Positions 36,114-45,732 of a stretch of DNA of 64,000 nucleotides are shown in pieces. This stretch comes from JABDMH01 sp965223165 (lineage in GTDB: Bacteria; Bacteroidota; Bacteroidia; Chitinophagales; Saprospiraceae). The stretch's first letter is position 1; each line of letters opens with the position of its first letter. The stretch lies in assembly GCA_965223165.1 (NCBI GenBank), contig CBDCVQ010000011.1, forward strand, positions 186,001 through 250,000, in the 5' to 3' direction. The translations under genes and the position numbers were made by a program. The notes beneath the pieces were generated by a model that did not search any database, was not told where the DNA came from, and was given only the letters and a program-made list of their open reading frames with translations.

Positions 36114-37031
36114 ATGACATTCTTCGACCAGTACAATCTCAAGGAGCTCGAAAACCTGGAGCTGATCGCTCGTCAGGTGGTCGAAGGATTTATCATCGGA
36201 TTGCACAAGAGTCCCTTTCACGGATTCTCCGTAGAATTTGCCGAACACCGCCTTTACAACCAGGGGGAGTCCACCAGAAATATCGACTGGAAAGTCTATG
36301 CGCGGACGGACAAGATGTTTAGCAAGCGCTTTGAAGAAGAGACGAATCTGCGTTGCCACATTGTGGTGGACGTGTCCTCCTCGATGTACTTTCCCGATTT
36401 GAATGCGGAGGATAGCGGGCCGCTCAACAAGATCAAGTGGTCGAGCTTGGCCGCCGCATCACTGATGCTGCTGCTCAAGAAGCAACGGGATGCCTTTGGC
36501 CTCAGTCTGTTTGACAGTGAGGTGCGGCAACTCACGCCGGCGCGTAGTAGTACCTCACACTACCAACTCCTGCTCAGCTACCTCGAGCGGGAAATCAAGG
36601 AAGCGCGCCAGGACAAGGGTACGGAAGCCGCGGCAGCGCTGCATCAGATCGCCGATAGCATACACAAACGGTCGCTCGTGGTCATCTTCAGCGACATGTT
36701 TGATCGAATTGAAGATCCGGACCTCCTCTTCTCCGCTTTGCAACACCTCCGGCATAATAAGCACGAGGTGCTACTCTTTCACGTGGTGGACAAGTCCAAG
36801 GAGATTGACTTTCACTACGATAATCGACCCTACATGTTCATCGATGTAGAGTCTGGAGAGCGCGTGAAAGTGCAACCACACGATGTGCGGGACCTGTACC
36901 GCCAAAAGCTGGCGTCCTTTAAGGAGCTCCTCAAATTGAAGTGTCTCCAATACAAGATTGATCTGGTCGAAGCCGACATTGCCCAGGGCTTTAAACCCAT
37001 CTTTACAGGCTTATTTCATCAAACGAAGTAG
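36114..37031 (+). CDS. DUF58 domain protein (MoxR-associated, VWA-like)
   Basis: This 305-residue soluble protein has the DUF58 core RNIDWKVYART (about 55-65) followed by a von Willebrand A-like fold with DVSSSM (about 86-91) as the metal-site motif. DUF58 proteins usually work with a MoxR AAA+ ATPase and VWA/BatA-type membrane proteins; none of those is in the window, so the gene is separated from its usual partners. A TATTTTTG box lies right before the start (36102-36109). If used, that promoter would give an almost leaderless transcript. Confidence 0.9.
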   Translation: MTFFDQYNLKELENLELIARQVVEGFIIGLHKSPFHGFSVEFAEHRLYNQGESTRNIDWKVYARTDKMFSKRFEEETNLRCHIVVDVSSSMYFPDLNAEDSGPLNKIKWSSLAAASLMLLLKKQRDAFGLSLFDSEVRQLTPARSSTSHYQLLLSYLEREIKEARQDKGTEAAAALHQIADSIHKRSLVVIFSDMFDRIEDPDLLFSALQHLRHNKHEVLLFHVVDKSKEIDFHYDNRPYMFIDVESGERVKVQPHDVRDLYRQKLASFKELLKLKCLQYKIDLVEADIAQGFKPIFTGLFHQTK

Positions 37032-37056
37032 AATGCACTAGGCAGACTGCTTGGCA

Positions 37057-37851
37057 ATGAAAAAGCAACTTTCTCTTTTCTTACGTCGACTCCGGCTGCT
37101 GCCCTACGTTGATCAAATTCGCTTGCACTGGCAGCAGCTACGGATGCGGGCTAAAAATCAACGGTTTAAGGACCGTCATCCCGACATTTGTCTGCCGGAG
37201 GATGCCATCATGTATGAGACTTTTGGCCTGGACTACGAAAAGTACTATCGGGATGGCCTTCAGACGGCCCGTTGGATACTGGACGTCTGCCTGCCTTATC
37301 TTTCGGCCAGCCGGCCTACCATTTTCGACTGGGGTTGTGGCCCCGCTCGCGTGGTGCGTCATCTCCCGTCGCTGATCCCGGAGGCGAAGGCGGTGGGCGC
37401 AGACTTCAATGCAGAGACCATTGCCTGGTGTCAACGCTGCATTGGCGGTGTCCGATTCTATCACAATCGGTTGAGCCCGCCCCTGCCGCTGGATGCAGCG
37501 GTATTTGACCTGATCTACGGGATATCCGTGCTCACGCATTTATCGGGACAGCACCAACAACACTGGCTAGCCGAGCTCAAGCGTGTACTGCGGCCTGGGG
37601 GTGTACTACTGCTCACGACCCAAGGGGCCGCCTTTAGGGAGAAGCTCTTGCGCAGGGAGCAAGCGCTCTTTGATAGGGGGCAGGTGGTCGTACGGGGACG
37701 GACAGCGGAGGGTCGCCGGTCCTACAGCACCTTCCAGCCCGCGAGCTACATGCAAAATCTGTTCAGCGACTTTACGATTCTGCAGCACCTACCCGGAGCT
37801 CGACGAGGGGGCAAGGCGGAACAGGACGTATGGATCGTCTGCAAAAAGTGA
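37057..37851 (+). CDS. Class I SAM-dependent methyltransferase
   Basis: This 264-residue soluble protein has a basic N-terminus, then motif I FDWGCGPARVV (about residue 88-98). An acidic strand end is near GADFN, and motif IV lies around FDLIYGISVL. Motif post-IV is LKRVLRPGGVLLLTTQG. This is the Methyltransf_11/25 type acting on small molecules or lipids; the acceptor is unknown. A TTG at 37051 is an alternative start. It follows the DUF58 gene by 25 bp and ends just before the tandem-repeat array. Confidence 0.85.
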   Translation: MKKQLSLFLRRLRLLPYVDQIRLHWQQLRMRAKNQRFKDRHPDICLPEDAIMYETFGLDYEKYYRDGLQTARWILDVCLPYLSASRPTIFDWGCGPARVVRHLPSLIPEAKAVGADFNAETIAWCQRCIGGVRFYHNRLSPPLPLDAAVFDLIYGISVLTHLSGQHQQHWLAELKRVLRPGGVLLLTTQGAAFREKLLRREQALFDRGQVVVRGRTAEGRRSYSTFQPASYMQNLFSDFTILQHLPGARRGGKAEQDVWIVCKK

Positions 37852-37925
37852 GGCGTGTCTGTCCACCTACACGGCGAAATCACGATCAGGCATTCACCAT
37901 CTGACATCTCACACAGAGTCTCAGG

Positions 37926-39466
37926 CAAATGGATGGCTCGCCGATCTTTGCCGCCGCACGGGCCGCCCGCAGCTCGACGATCCGTCACCTTCAACGATCT
38001 ACCGTCTACCGTCTACCGTGAATCATAATCTTCCAATCAAAATCTATCAATCACAATCAAAAGCACCGGGGTTCGGGACCAGCACACAGGGCTAAGCTTT
38101 CTTTCGACTGCTATAGATCCACCGTTCGCAAGCTCGGCCGTCCATCCGTCCACCGTCCTCCAATGGGTGGCTCGCCGATCTTTGCCGCCGCATGGGCCAC
38201 CCGCAGCTCGCCGATCCGTCACCTTCAACGCTTTTTATGAGAGGACAGACCGTCAACCGTCAACCCGTCTACCGTCATCCGTCCACCGTCCGGGACAAAA
38301 TCACAATCTTCCAATCAAAATCTATCAATCACAATCAAGAGCACCGGGGTCGTGACCAGCACACATGGCTAAGCTTTGTTTCGAGTTTACAGATCCGCCG
38401 TTCGCAAGCTCGCCTGGCCGTCCATCCGTCCACCGTCCTCCAATGGGTGGCTCGCCGATCTTTGCCGCCACATGGGCCACCCGCAGCTCGCCGATCCGTC
38501 ACCTTCAACGCTTTTTATGAGAGGACACACCGTCAACCGTCTAGCGTGAATCATAATCTTCCAATCAAAATCTATCAATCACAATCAAAAGCACCGGGTT
38601 CGGGACCGGCACATATGGCTAAGCTTTCTTTCGACTGCAATAGATCCACCTTTCGCAAGCTCGCCTGGCCGTCCACCGTCTACCGTCCTCCAATGGGTGG
38701 CTCGCCGATCTCTGCCGCCGCACGGGCCGCCCGCAGCTCGACGATCCGGCACCTTCAACGATCCACCGTCTAGCGTGAATCATAATCTTCCAATCAAAAT
38801 CTATCAATCACAATCAAAAGCACCGCGTTCGGGACCGGCACGCAGGGCTAACCTTTCTTTCGAGATCACAGATTCGCCGTTCGCAAGCTCGCCTGGCCGT
38901 CCATCCGTCCACCGTCCTCCAATGGGTGGCTCGCCGATCTTTGCCGACGCACAGGCCGCCCGCAGCTCGACGATCCGTCACCGTCAACGATCCACCGTCT
39001 ACCGTCTACCGTGAATCACAATCTTCCAATCAAAATCTATCAATCACAATCAAAAGCACCGGGTTCGGGACCGGCACACAGGGCTAAGCTTTCTTCGAGG
39101 TCACAGATTCGCCGTTCGCAAGCTCGCCTGGCCGTCCATCCGTCCACCGTCCTCCGTCGTTGTATCCAATGTGTGGCTCGACGATCTTTCCCTGCGCTCG
39201 AGGCTTGCCCGCAGCTCGACGATCCGACGTCTAGCGTGAATCACCATCTTCTAATCAAAATCTATCAATCACAATCAAAAGCACCGGGGTTCGGGACCAG
39301 CACACAGGGCTAACCTTTCTTTCGAGATCACAGATTCGCCGTTCGCAAGCTCGCCTGGCCGTCCACCGTCCACCGTCCTCCAATGGGCGGCTCGCTGATC
39401 TTTGCCATGCGCTGGCCGGCCCGCAGCTCGACGATCCAGGCGGCCCTACCGTCAACCGTCCGACGA
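37926..39466. repeat. Non-coding tandem repeat array, about 240-bp unit, six to seven copies
   Basis: The unit has two anchor boxes. Box A (GGCTCG, then GATCTTTGCC and a GC-rich part ending CGATCCG) starts at 37935, 38169, 38449, 38699, 38928, 39175 and 39389. Box B (AATCTTCCAATCAAAATC type, continuing TATCAATCACAATC) occurs near 38027, 38305, 38555, 38784, 39020 and 39245. Unit length varies from about 214 to 280 bp, mostly because a nested heptamer, ACCGTCT/ACCGTCC, differs in copy number. Open frames run through the array but are low-complexity and change frame between units, so I do not call genes. It fills the whole gap between the methyltransferase and PPK2 genes. Confidence 0.93.
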
Positions 39467-39515
39467 TTCAACTCAAAAGTCTATATTCCCTCCAGCAAAT
39501 ACGGGAAATGCACCA

Positions 39516-40274
39516 ATGATCAAATTATCCGAAATCTCCACCGATGCCCCGGAAGGGTGGTCAAAAAAGGAGGCCATCAAGAAACGTAACGCCTTGACCA
39601 AGCGGCTTGGCGAACTGCAACACACCCTGTACGCGGAGAGTAAGCGGTCCGTCCTTGTCGTTTTCCAAGGCATGGACGCCAGCGGCAAGGACGGGGCCAC
39701 AAAAAAGGTGTTTCGCTACTGCAGCCCCTCCGGGGTATGGGCCAAAGCCTTTAAGAAGCCGACAGAGGAGGAGTTTGCCCATGATTTCCTCTGGCGGATT
39801 CACAAGCATGCACCCAAGCAAGGCCGTATTCAGATCTTCAACCGCTCTCACTACGAAGATATCCTCATCCAACGCGTGCATAAGTGGATTGACGAAGAGA
39901 CCGTGACGAAGCGCATCGCCGCCATCAACCACTGGGAGAAACTGCTCATTTTTGACAATGATACCACGGTCATCAAATTTTACATGCACCTCAGCCGCGA
40001 GAGACAGCAGGAGAAGCTGCAAGAACGCATCGACGTACCCACGAAGAATTGGAAGCACAACCCGGGCGATTGGGAGGAAGCCAAGCTCTGGGACAAGTAT
40101 ATGTGGGCCTACGAAGACGCCATCAATCGCTGTGAGGTACCCTGGCACATCGTACCCTCTGATCGCCGATGGTATCGGGACTACTTTGTCGCAAAGACCG
40201 TGGTGGACACATTAGAAGCGCTCAATATGCAATTGCCGGTGCTGGACAAAGAGGATAAGCTTGGAGAAGGTTAG
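39516..40274 (+). CDS. ppk2: Polyphosphate kinase 2 family protein
   Basis: This 252-residue protein has the PPK2 Walker A GMDASGKDG (about 52-60), the lid motif NRSHYED (109-115), and C-terminal WYRDYF. PPK2 enzymes phosphorylate nucleoside mono- or diphosphates with polyphosphate. At this length it is a one-domain PPK2; class I/II/III cannot be fixed from sequence alone. The longer frame starting at 39402 runs into the repeat array, so the ATG at 39516 is chosen. It overlaps the S4 gene by 14 bp. Any promoter must lie close to or inside the end of the repeat array. Confidence 0.9.
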   Translation: MIKLSEISTDAPEGWSKKEAIKKRNALTKRLGELQHTLYAESKRSVLVVFQGMDASGKDGATKKVFRYCSPSGVWAKAFKKPTEEEFAHDFLWRIHKHAPKQGRIQIFNRSHYEDILIQRVHKWIDEETVTKRIAAINHWEKLLIFDNDTTVIKFYMHLSRERQQEKLQERIDVPTKNWKHNPGDWEEAKLWDKYMWAYEDAINRCEVPWHIVPSDRRWYRDYFVAKTVVDTLEALNMQLPVLDKEDKLGEG

Positions 40275-40656
40275 GGTGGACAAATGGCTCTGGAGCGTCC
40301 GCATCTTCAAGTCGCGGACCCTGGCTACCGACATGTGCAAATCCGGTCGGGTGCTGCTGGGCGAGCAACGCGTCAAACCCTCGCAACTGATCAAGGCGGG
40401 AGACTACCTCGAGGTCAACAAAAATGGCTACAATTTCCGCTTTGAGGTGATCAAGCTGCTGGATAAAAGGGTATCTGCCCCCTTGGCACAGGAAGCGTAC
40501 ATAGACCACACCCCCGAGGAGGAGCTAAACAAGTACAAAGATTGGTTCATCGGCAAGTCAGGGGCTGAGCGTCGAGATAGGGGACAGGGCCGACCCACCA
40601 AAAAAGAACGGCGTGAGATCGATCTGTTTAAGGGGGAATATTTCTTCCCGGATTAA
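40261..40656 (+). CDS. hslR: S4-domain RNA-binding protein, Hsp15 (HslR)-like
   Basis: This 131-residue basic protein starts VRVDKWLWSVR, the S4 fold signature of Hsp15/HslR. It continues with KSGRVLLGEQRVKPSQLIKAGD (the RNA-binding turn, in two parts) and a Lys/Arg-rich tail. HslR binds 50S subunits carrying stalled nascent chains. The start is a TTG at 40261 inside the ppk2 coding end; a GTG at 40276 is the alternative and would give a protein starting right at DKWLW. The overlap implies translational coupling to ppk2. Confidence 0.88.
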   Translation: MEKVRVDKWLWSVRIFKSRTLATDMCKSGRVLLGEQRVKPSQLIKAGDYLEVNKNGYNFRFEVIKLLDKRVSAPLAQEAYIDHTPEEELNKYKDWFIGKSGAERRDRGQGRPTKKERREIDLFKGEYFFPD

Positions 40657-40850
40657 CGGGACCGCTTCGAGGGAGACCGAGGCGCGCTGCGAGCGTCCGT
40701 AGGTGAGACTGTCGGCAACTACCATCAGATATTTGGCCAACCATCTTCATCCTGAAAAAATCAGAATTGGCCCGACTGCGCTTAAAACTTTATTTTGAGG
40801 CGAACTTTTCAGAAACCTAACCTTTCAATCTCAAACGCTAAAGTGACAGC

Positions 40851-42452
40851 ATGAAGATACGATACATGATGGGGGCACTAATGACCGTGCTTCCCCTGGC
40901 GGTTTTTGCGCAAGAACCCGGACTGGACGAGAAGATAGACGCTGCTTTTGGCAGTGCCACCGGATGGTTTGTCAATCTCATCTTCTACCAGATCCCAATC
41001 ACCGATGAGATCTCCGTGTATTGGGTGCTGTTTCCCTTGATACTCGGAGCCACCTACTTCACCATCTACTTCAAGCTGATCAACTTTCGTGGGTTTTTCA
41101 CATCGGTCAACATTGTGCGTGGCAAGTACGATCACCTGGAGGGGCGTGAGGATCACAACGTCGATGTGTCAGACTCTGTCTTCACGGACGATGGTGATAA
41201 TCCCGACACGATCCGGGTGGAAGGTCATACGGGCGAAGTATCCCATTTTCAGGCGCTCACCGCCGCACTGTCCGCTACCGTGGGCCTGGGTAATATCGCC
41301 GGCGTGGCAATCGCCGTTTCGATCGGTGGAGCGGGAGCCACCTTCTGGATGATCATTGCCGGTTTCCTAGGCATGGCCAGCAAGTTTGTAGAGTGCACCT
41401 TGGGGGTTAAGTACCGGGATATTGCGGAGGATGGCACAGTGTACGGTGGTCCAATGTACTACCTTACCAAAGGGCTGCGGGCCAAGGGACTGGAAGGTCT
41501 GGGCAAAGGATTGGCCGTGTTGTTTGCCATCTTTTGTATCGGCGGCTCTTTTGGGGGCGGCAATATGTTTCAGGTCAACCAGGCCTTTCAACTACTGGAG
41601 AACGTCACGGGTGGGGAGGCATCCTTCCTTCACCAAAGGGGCTGGTTGTTTGGCATCATCATGGCGATTCTCGTAGGCATTGTGATCATCGGAGGTATCA
41701 AGAAGATTGCCAGCGTGACGGACAAGATTGTGCCGTTTATGGTTCTGATCTATGTGGGGGCTTCCCTCTTCGTACTCTTCGCCAACTTTGGCATGATTGG
41801 CCATGCATTCACGCAGATCATCGAGGGAGCCTTTAGTCCTACCGGCGTAGCTGGGGGTGCTATGGGAGTATTGGTGCAAGGATTCCGGCGAGCGGCCTTT
41901 TCCAATGAAGCGGGAATTGGATCGGCATCGATTGCACACTCGGCGGTGCGTACTAAGTATGCCGCCTCCGAGGGTATGGTGGCCTTGCTGGAGCCCTTTA
42001 TCGACACCGTGGTCGTCTGTACCATGACGGCACTGGTACTGATCATCACTGGCAATGTCAACCCAGACAATGCCACGTTGAATGACGCACAGGCCATCTT
42101 GCTCACATCGGGCGCCTTCGAATCAGCCATTTCATGGTTTCCGATCGTACTGGCTATTGCCGTCGTGCTTTTTGCTTTTAGCACGATGATTTCGTGGTCG
42201 TACTATGGCTTTCAAGCTTGGGCCTTTCTCTTTGGCCGGACCAAGCGTACTGAGTATACGTACAAGATCATCTTCTGCCTCTTCGTCATTGTTGGCGCTG
42301 CCGCCAGCCTGGGATCGGTGATCGGATTCTCCGATGCCATGATCTTTGCGATGATGGTGCCCAACATGATCGGTCTGGTCTTGCTGACGCCGCGCGTACG
42401 AGACGAAGTGAACAAGTATATGCTGGCCATCAAAAATGCCGTGGCCTCCTAG
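40851..42452 (+). CDS. alsT: Alanine/glycine:cation symporter (AGCS family)
   Basis: This 533-residue inner-membrane transporter starts with a hydrophobic, signal-like segment ending at VFAQ and has about ten to eleven helices. AGCS hallmarks are ATVGLGNIAGVAIA, the GGPMYYL segment and FSNEAGIGSASIAHSA. It imports alanine or glycine with Na+ or H+. A Bacteroidota feature is the loop rich in Asp before VSHFQALTAALSA. It is a single gene ended by a hairpin terminator. Confidence 0.93.
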   Translation: MKIRYMMGALMTVLPLAVFAQEPGLDEKIDAAFGSATGWFVNLIFYQIPITDEISVYWVLFPLILGATYFTIYFKLINFRGFFTSVNIVRGKYDHLEGREDHNVDVSDSVFTDDGDNPDTIRVEGHTGEVSHFQALTAALSATVGLGNIAGVAIAVSIGGAGATFWMIIAGFLGMASKFVECTLGVKYRDIAEDGTVYGGPMYYLTKGLRAKGLEGLGKGLAVLFAIFCIGGSFGGGNMFQVNQAFQLLENVTGGEASFLHQRGWLFGIIMAILVGIVIIGGIKKIASVTDKIVPFMVLIYVGASLFVLFANFGMIGHAFTQIIEGAFSPTGVAGGAMGVLVQGFRRAAFSNEAGIGSASIAHSAVRTKYAASEGMVALLEPFIDTVVVCTMTALVLIITGNVNPDNATLNDAQAILLTSGAFESAISWFPIVLAIAVVLFAFSTMISWSYYGFQAWAFLFGRTKRTEYTYKIIFCLFVIVGAAASLGSVIGFSDAMIFAMMVPNMIGLVLLTPRVRDEVNKYMLAIKNAVAS

Positions 42453-42484
42453 ATAGTAAAGACAATTTTGAAATAAGAAATAAG

Positions 42485-42516
42485 AAAGCCATACCTCGGA
42501 GGTGTGGCTTTTTTTG
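42485..42516 (+). terminator. Rho-independent terminator after the AGCS symporter
   Basis: AAAGCCATAC (42485-42494) pairs with GTGTGGCTTT (42502-42511) around a short loop, with one T-G pair, and runs into seven or more Ts. A possible GTG start for folK at 42504 falls inside this stem, which argues for the ATG at 42528. Confidence 0.88.
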
Positions 42517-42527
42517 CTGATAGATCC

Positions 42528-43028
42528 ATGGAACCATCCTCGTCACCTGCCTACCTCCTACTGGGATCCAATGTGGGAGACCGCGGTCAGCACCTGGCTC
42601 GAGCCCGGTCGATGATCGGTGAGCTCGGTACCATCCTGGGGTGCTCCCACTTGTATTTGACTCAGTCCTGGGGTACCGTGGACCAACGCGACCACTACAA
42701 TCAAGTCGTGAGCCTAGCCACGGACTTGGCACCAGAAGCGTTGATGTGGCGACTTATCGGTATCGAGCAGCAGATGGGACGCCTGCGTACCACCCAATAC
42801 GGACCCCGCATCATCGACATCGACATGCTGTTTTACGGCCAGCACATGCAACAAACGGAGTTGCTGATCCTCCCCCATCCTCGGCTCCACGAACGCAATT
42901 TTGCCCTAGTCCCGCTGATGGATTTAGCGCCTGATTTCGTACACCCGCAACTGAGCAAGACGATCGAAGAATTGTATCTTGGCTGCCTCGATACGCTGGA
43001 AGTTTTAATGATTGAAAACGATGGATGA
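42528..43028 (+). CDS. folK: 2-amino-4-hydroxy-6-hydroxymethyldihydropteridine pyrophosphokinase
   Basis: This 166-residue protein has LLGSNVGDR at the N-terminus and the HPPK signature YGPRIIDIDML, followed by LILPHPRLHERNFAL. It transfers pyrophosphate from ATP to the pterin in folate synthesis. The start is set by the upstream terminator. It overlaps the deoxynucleoside kinase by 8 bp; folK, the kinase and sppA form a cluster that I recall as recurrent in Bacteroidota. Confidence 0.93.
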   Translation: MEPSSSPAYLLLGSNVGDRGQHLARARSMIGELGTILGCSHLYLTQSWGTVDQRDHYNQVVSLATDLAPEALMWRLIGIEQQMGRLRTTQYGPRIIDIDMLFYGQHMQQTELLILPHPRLHERNFALVPLMDLAPDFVHPQLSKTIEELYLGCLDTLEVLMIENDG

Positions 43029-43671
43029 CTACCCGATTCCCCACCGCTATGTCTGTGTTGAGGGCAACATCGGTTCCGGCAAAACTTCGTTGTGCACCAG
43101 GCTGGCTAAGCGCTACCATGGCAAGCTGATTCTCGAGCAATTTACAGACAATCCCTTCCTCCCATTTTTCTATAGTGATCCCGAACGGTATGCCTTCCCG
43201 GTAGAGGTTTTTTTTATGACGGAACGGCATAAGCAGATGCAACGGCACATTCTCACGCATGACCTCTTTGCGAAACACATTTTTGCCGACTACTTCTTCA
43301 CCAAGACTCTGCTCTTTGCTAAAAACAATCTGAATCCCGAGGAATTCCGAATCTTTCAACACCTATTTCAGCTATTGGAAAATCCCTTCCCCTACCCTGA
43401 CCTTCTAGTCTATCTACATCGATCTACCGGCAAGCTGATGGAACTCGTCGGTGAGCGCGGCAGGCCCATGGAATCACCCATCACCGAGGAGTACCTGCTG
43501 TCCGTGCAAAATGCCTACTTCGAGTACTTTCGCGGAGAAGTCGCCTTTCCCATCCTCATCATCGATGTAGAGGAGATGGACTTTGTCAAAAACAAGGCCC
43601 ACATGGAGGAGATTGTCAAGCTGCTCAGTGGGAGATATACGCCTGGTGTACACCGTGTCAGCATCCACTGA
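43021..43671 (+). CDS. Deoxynucleoside kinase
   Basis: This 216-residue protein has the P-loop GNIGSGKT at about 15-22, VEVFFMTERHKQM in the substrate region and a DYFFTKTLLFA helix; the LID lies around the RxxTGK-type stretch HRSTGKLMELVGERGR. It salvages deoxynucleosides to monophosphates; base preference is not evident. The ATG at 43021 overlaps folK by 8 bp; a TTG at 43012 is possible but unlikely. Co-translation with folK is expected. Confidence 0.9.
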   Translation: MDDYPIPHRYVCVEGNIGSGKTSLCTRLAKRYHGKLILEQFTDNPFLPFFYSDPERYAFPVEVFFMTERHKQMQRHILTHDLFAKHIFADYFFTKTLLFAKNNLNPEEFRIFQHLFQLLENPFPYPDLLVYLHRSTGKLMELVGERGRPMESPITEEYLLSVQNAYFEYFRGEVAFPILIIDVEEMDFVKNKAHMEEIVKLLSGRYTPGVHRVSIH

Positions 43672-43785
43672 CGTTATAGGCATCCGTGTGCGAGCACGTC
43701 CTCTACCGGAAAATGACCACGCTTTATCGAAAAACCAATGTCACCCGGGTGAAGGATTCTACCTTTAAGGTGCTAAACAGCAATC

Positions 43786-45570
43786 ATGAAAAACTTTATC
43801 AAAATCATATTTGGATCCTGCCTGGGGGTCATCTTGGCGGTGCTCGTCATCGGACTGGTCGGATCCTTTCTTATGGCCTCGCTCTTTTCTGCGACGTCAT
43901 CGTCTGCCACGATCAAGAAGAACTCCGTGCTAAAGCTGACGCTCGATCGCAGCATACCGCAGAAGACTAACAATACCGAAGAGGCGATGTATGCCTTTTC
44001 TGAAGACCCCTTCATCGGATTGTACGAGATCGGAGAATGTATCCGAGCGGCCAAAACAGACCGCAATATCAAGGGCATCTATCTGCCGCTATCCTTCCGT
44101 GGATTTGGATTTGCCAAAGCCGAATACCTCCGGGAGGCGCTGCTTGACTTCAAGGAAAGTGGCAAGTTTGTCATGGCATACTCGGACGATTATGGATATG
44201 GCCAGGGAGCGTATTACCTGGCGACCGCCGCGGACAAGGTCATATTGCATCCACTGGGCGTAGTCGATCTGCGAGGCTTTGGCGCCGCCATTCCCTTCTT
44301 CAAGGACTTGCTGGACAATGCAGGGGTGAAGATGCGAGCATTCTACGCAGGCAAGTACAAGGGTGCAACGGAGCCCTATCGGCGAAATAACCTCAGCGAG
44401 GAAAACCGGCAACAGATCAAGGCCTACCTCGGCGAGCTGTACGATGACTTTGTCAACGACATCGCTGCCGCCAGGAGCACCAGCCCCCAGGCCATCAAGC
44501 GGGCTGCTGCCGAGCTACAGGGTCGCCAATCGCAAATGGCCATGGATGCTGGCCTGGTCGATGAGCTCAAGTACGAAGATGAAGTACTGGACGCCATCAG
44601 AGATGCCCTGGATCTGGATGCCGACGGTAAAATACCCTTTGTCAGTCTGGAGGACTATTCGGCGGCTCGCGAGCGCAGTCGAAATCTCACCGCCCCCGCC
44701 AAGGTGGCCATCGTCTATGCAGAAGGGGAGATCAGAAACGGAGGGGAGATCTATGGCATGATCACGGATGATCACTACGTAGACATCTTGCGCAAGATCG
44801 GCGCCGATGACAAGATCCGGGCCGTTGTCTTGCGGGTTAATTCTCCTGGCGGCGATGCCTTCGTCTCCGATGAGATCTGGCGAGAGATCGTTCGCCTCAA
44901 GCAAAAAGATATTGCCGTCGTGGCCTCGATGGGTGACGTAGCCGCATCCGGGGGATACTACATCTCCTGCGGCGCGGATAAGATTGTAGCCGAGCCAAAT
45001 ACCATCACTGGCTCGATTGGAGTCTTTGGGCTAGTGCCCAACTATCAAGAGCTCATGGATGACAAACTGGGCATCCACCTGGATACGGTCAAGACAGCTC
45101 CGTACGCCACGGGCATCGTAAACCCCTGGTACCCTATCGGGGAGAAGGAGGCCGGCATCGTGCAAGAGAGTGTAGATCGTACATATGAGATATTTCTCTC
45201 ACGGGTAGCTGAGGGACGAAAGATGTCTCGAGACGATGTGCATGAGATCGCCCAGGGCCGCATCTGGACCGGTCGACAAGCGATGGATATCGGCCTGGTC
45301 GATGGGCTGGGCACCTTGGAGGATGCCATTGAAGAGGCCGTAGCCCTGGCAGATATCTCGGATTATCGCATCACCGAATACCCCAGAATAAAGGATCCTT
45401 TACAGAAGCTGATCGAGGACTTGACCGGCAGTAAGGGCGCATCCGGACTCAAAGAAGAAGTGGTAGCTAAGCATCTTCCTGAAACTATGAAAGTACTGAG
45501 GACGCTAGAATACATGGTACAGACGAAGCATCCGATCGCACGACTTCCTTTCATGCTGCAGCTCGACTAG
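43786..45570 (+). CDS. sppA: Signal peptide peptidase SppA, 67K type
   Basis: This 594-residue double-domain SppA has one N-terminal membrane anchor (about 8-36). The general-base Lys is in YKGATEPY (about Lys192, N-terminal half) and the nucleophilic Ser in VAASGGYYIS (about Ser388, C-terminal half), as in E. coli SppA. VNSPGGDAF forms the oxyanion region. It degrades cleaved signal peptides and membrane peptides at the inner membrane. Its TAG stop lies inside the left arm of the dispersed repeat, so the insertion sits at the exact gene end. Confidence 0.95.
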   Translation: MKNFIKIIFGSCLGVILAVLVIGLVGSFLMASLFSATSSSATIKKNSVLKLTLDRSIPQKTNNTEEAMYAFSEDPFIGLYEIGECIRAAKTDRNIKGIYLPLSFRGFGFAKAEYLREALLDFKESGKFVMAYSDDYGYGQGAYYLATAADKVILHPLGVVDLRGFGAAIPFFKDLLDNAGVKMRAFYAGKYKGATEPYRRNNLSEENRQQIKAYLGELYDDFVNDIAAARSTSPQAIKRAAAELQGRQSQMAMDAGLVDELKYEDEVLDAIRDALDLDADGKIPFVSLEDYSAARERSRNLTAPAKVAIVYAEGEIRNGGEIYGMITDDHYVDILRKIGADDKIRAVVLRVNSPGGDAFVSDEIWREIVRLKQKDIAVVASMGDVAASGGYYISCGADKIVAEPNTITGSIGVFGLVPNYQELMDDKLGIHLDTVKTAPYATGIVNPWYPIGEKEAGIVQESVDRTYEIFLSRVAEGRKMSRDDVHEIAQGRIWTGRQAMDIGLVDGLGTLEDAIEEAVALADISDYRITEYPRIKDPLQKLIEDLTGSKGASGLKEEVVAKHLPETMKVLRTLEYMVQTKHPIARLPFMLQLD

Positions 45571-45732
45571 TAGAGTTTCGCATTAGATATGTTGAATAAT
45601 TCTAATAGGATTTTGTTCGCAGACGAGGCGCGAAACACAGACATAGCCGTAGCTATGGCGAGGCTTTGCAACGAAGTATGCGGACCAAAGACATTAGAAT
45701 TAGCTACAAGATTTAATGCGAAGCTCTACTAG
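45567..45732 (+). repeat. Dispersed MITE-like element with about 40-bp imperfect terminal inverted repeats
   Basis: The left arm starts CTAGTAGAGTTTCGCATTAG and the right arm, read inverted, starts CTAGTAGAGCTTCGCATTAA. Both continue to a shared AATTCTAAT about 40 bp in. The core includes a perfect small hairpin (CATAGC, CGTA, GCTATG) and a stretch shared with the copy at 59979. The element is 166 bp, has no ORF, and overlaps the sppA stop codon. Confidence 0.85.

Noticed and set aside
37979..39313. Open frames of 60-193 codons running through the tandem-repeat array
   Set aside because: They consist of Pro/Arg/Ser-rich low-complexity text from the repeats, switch frame from unit to unit, and open frames exist on both strands. 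GC-rich repeats without stops explain them.
37926..39466. CRISPR array or integron cassette array
   Set aside because: Units are about 240 bp and similar throughout, with no short repeat plus unique spacer pattern, no cas or integrase gene, and no attC-like pairs separating ORFs.
39402..39515. Upstream extension of ppk2
   Set aside because: The 38 extra codons lie in the last repeat unit and do not resemble PPK2 N-termini.
42504..42527. GTG start for folK
   Set aside because: It falls in the stem of the symporter's terminator; the ATG at 42528 gives a normal N-terminus.
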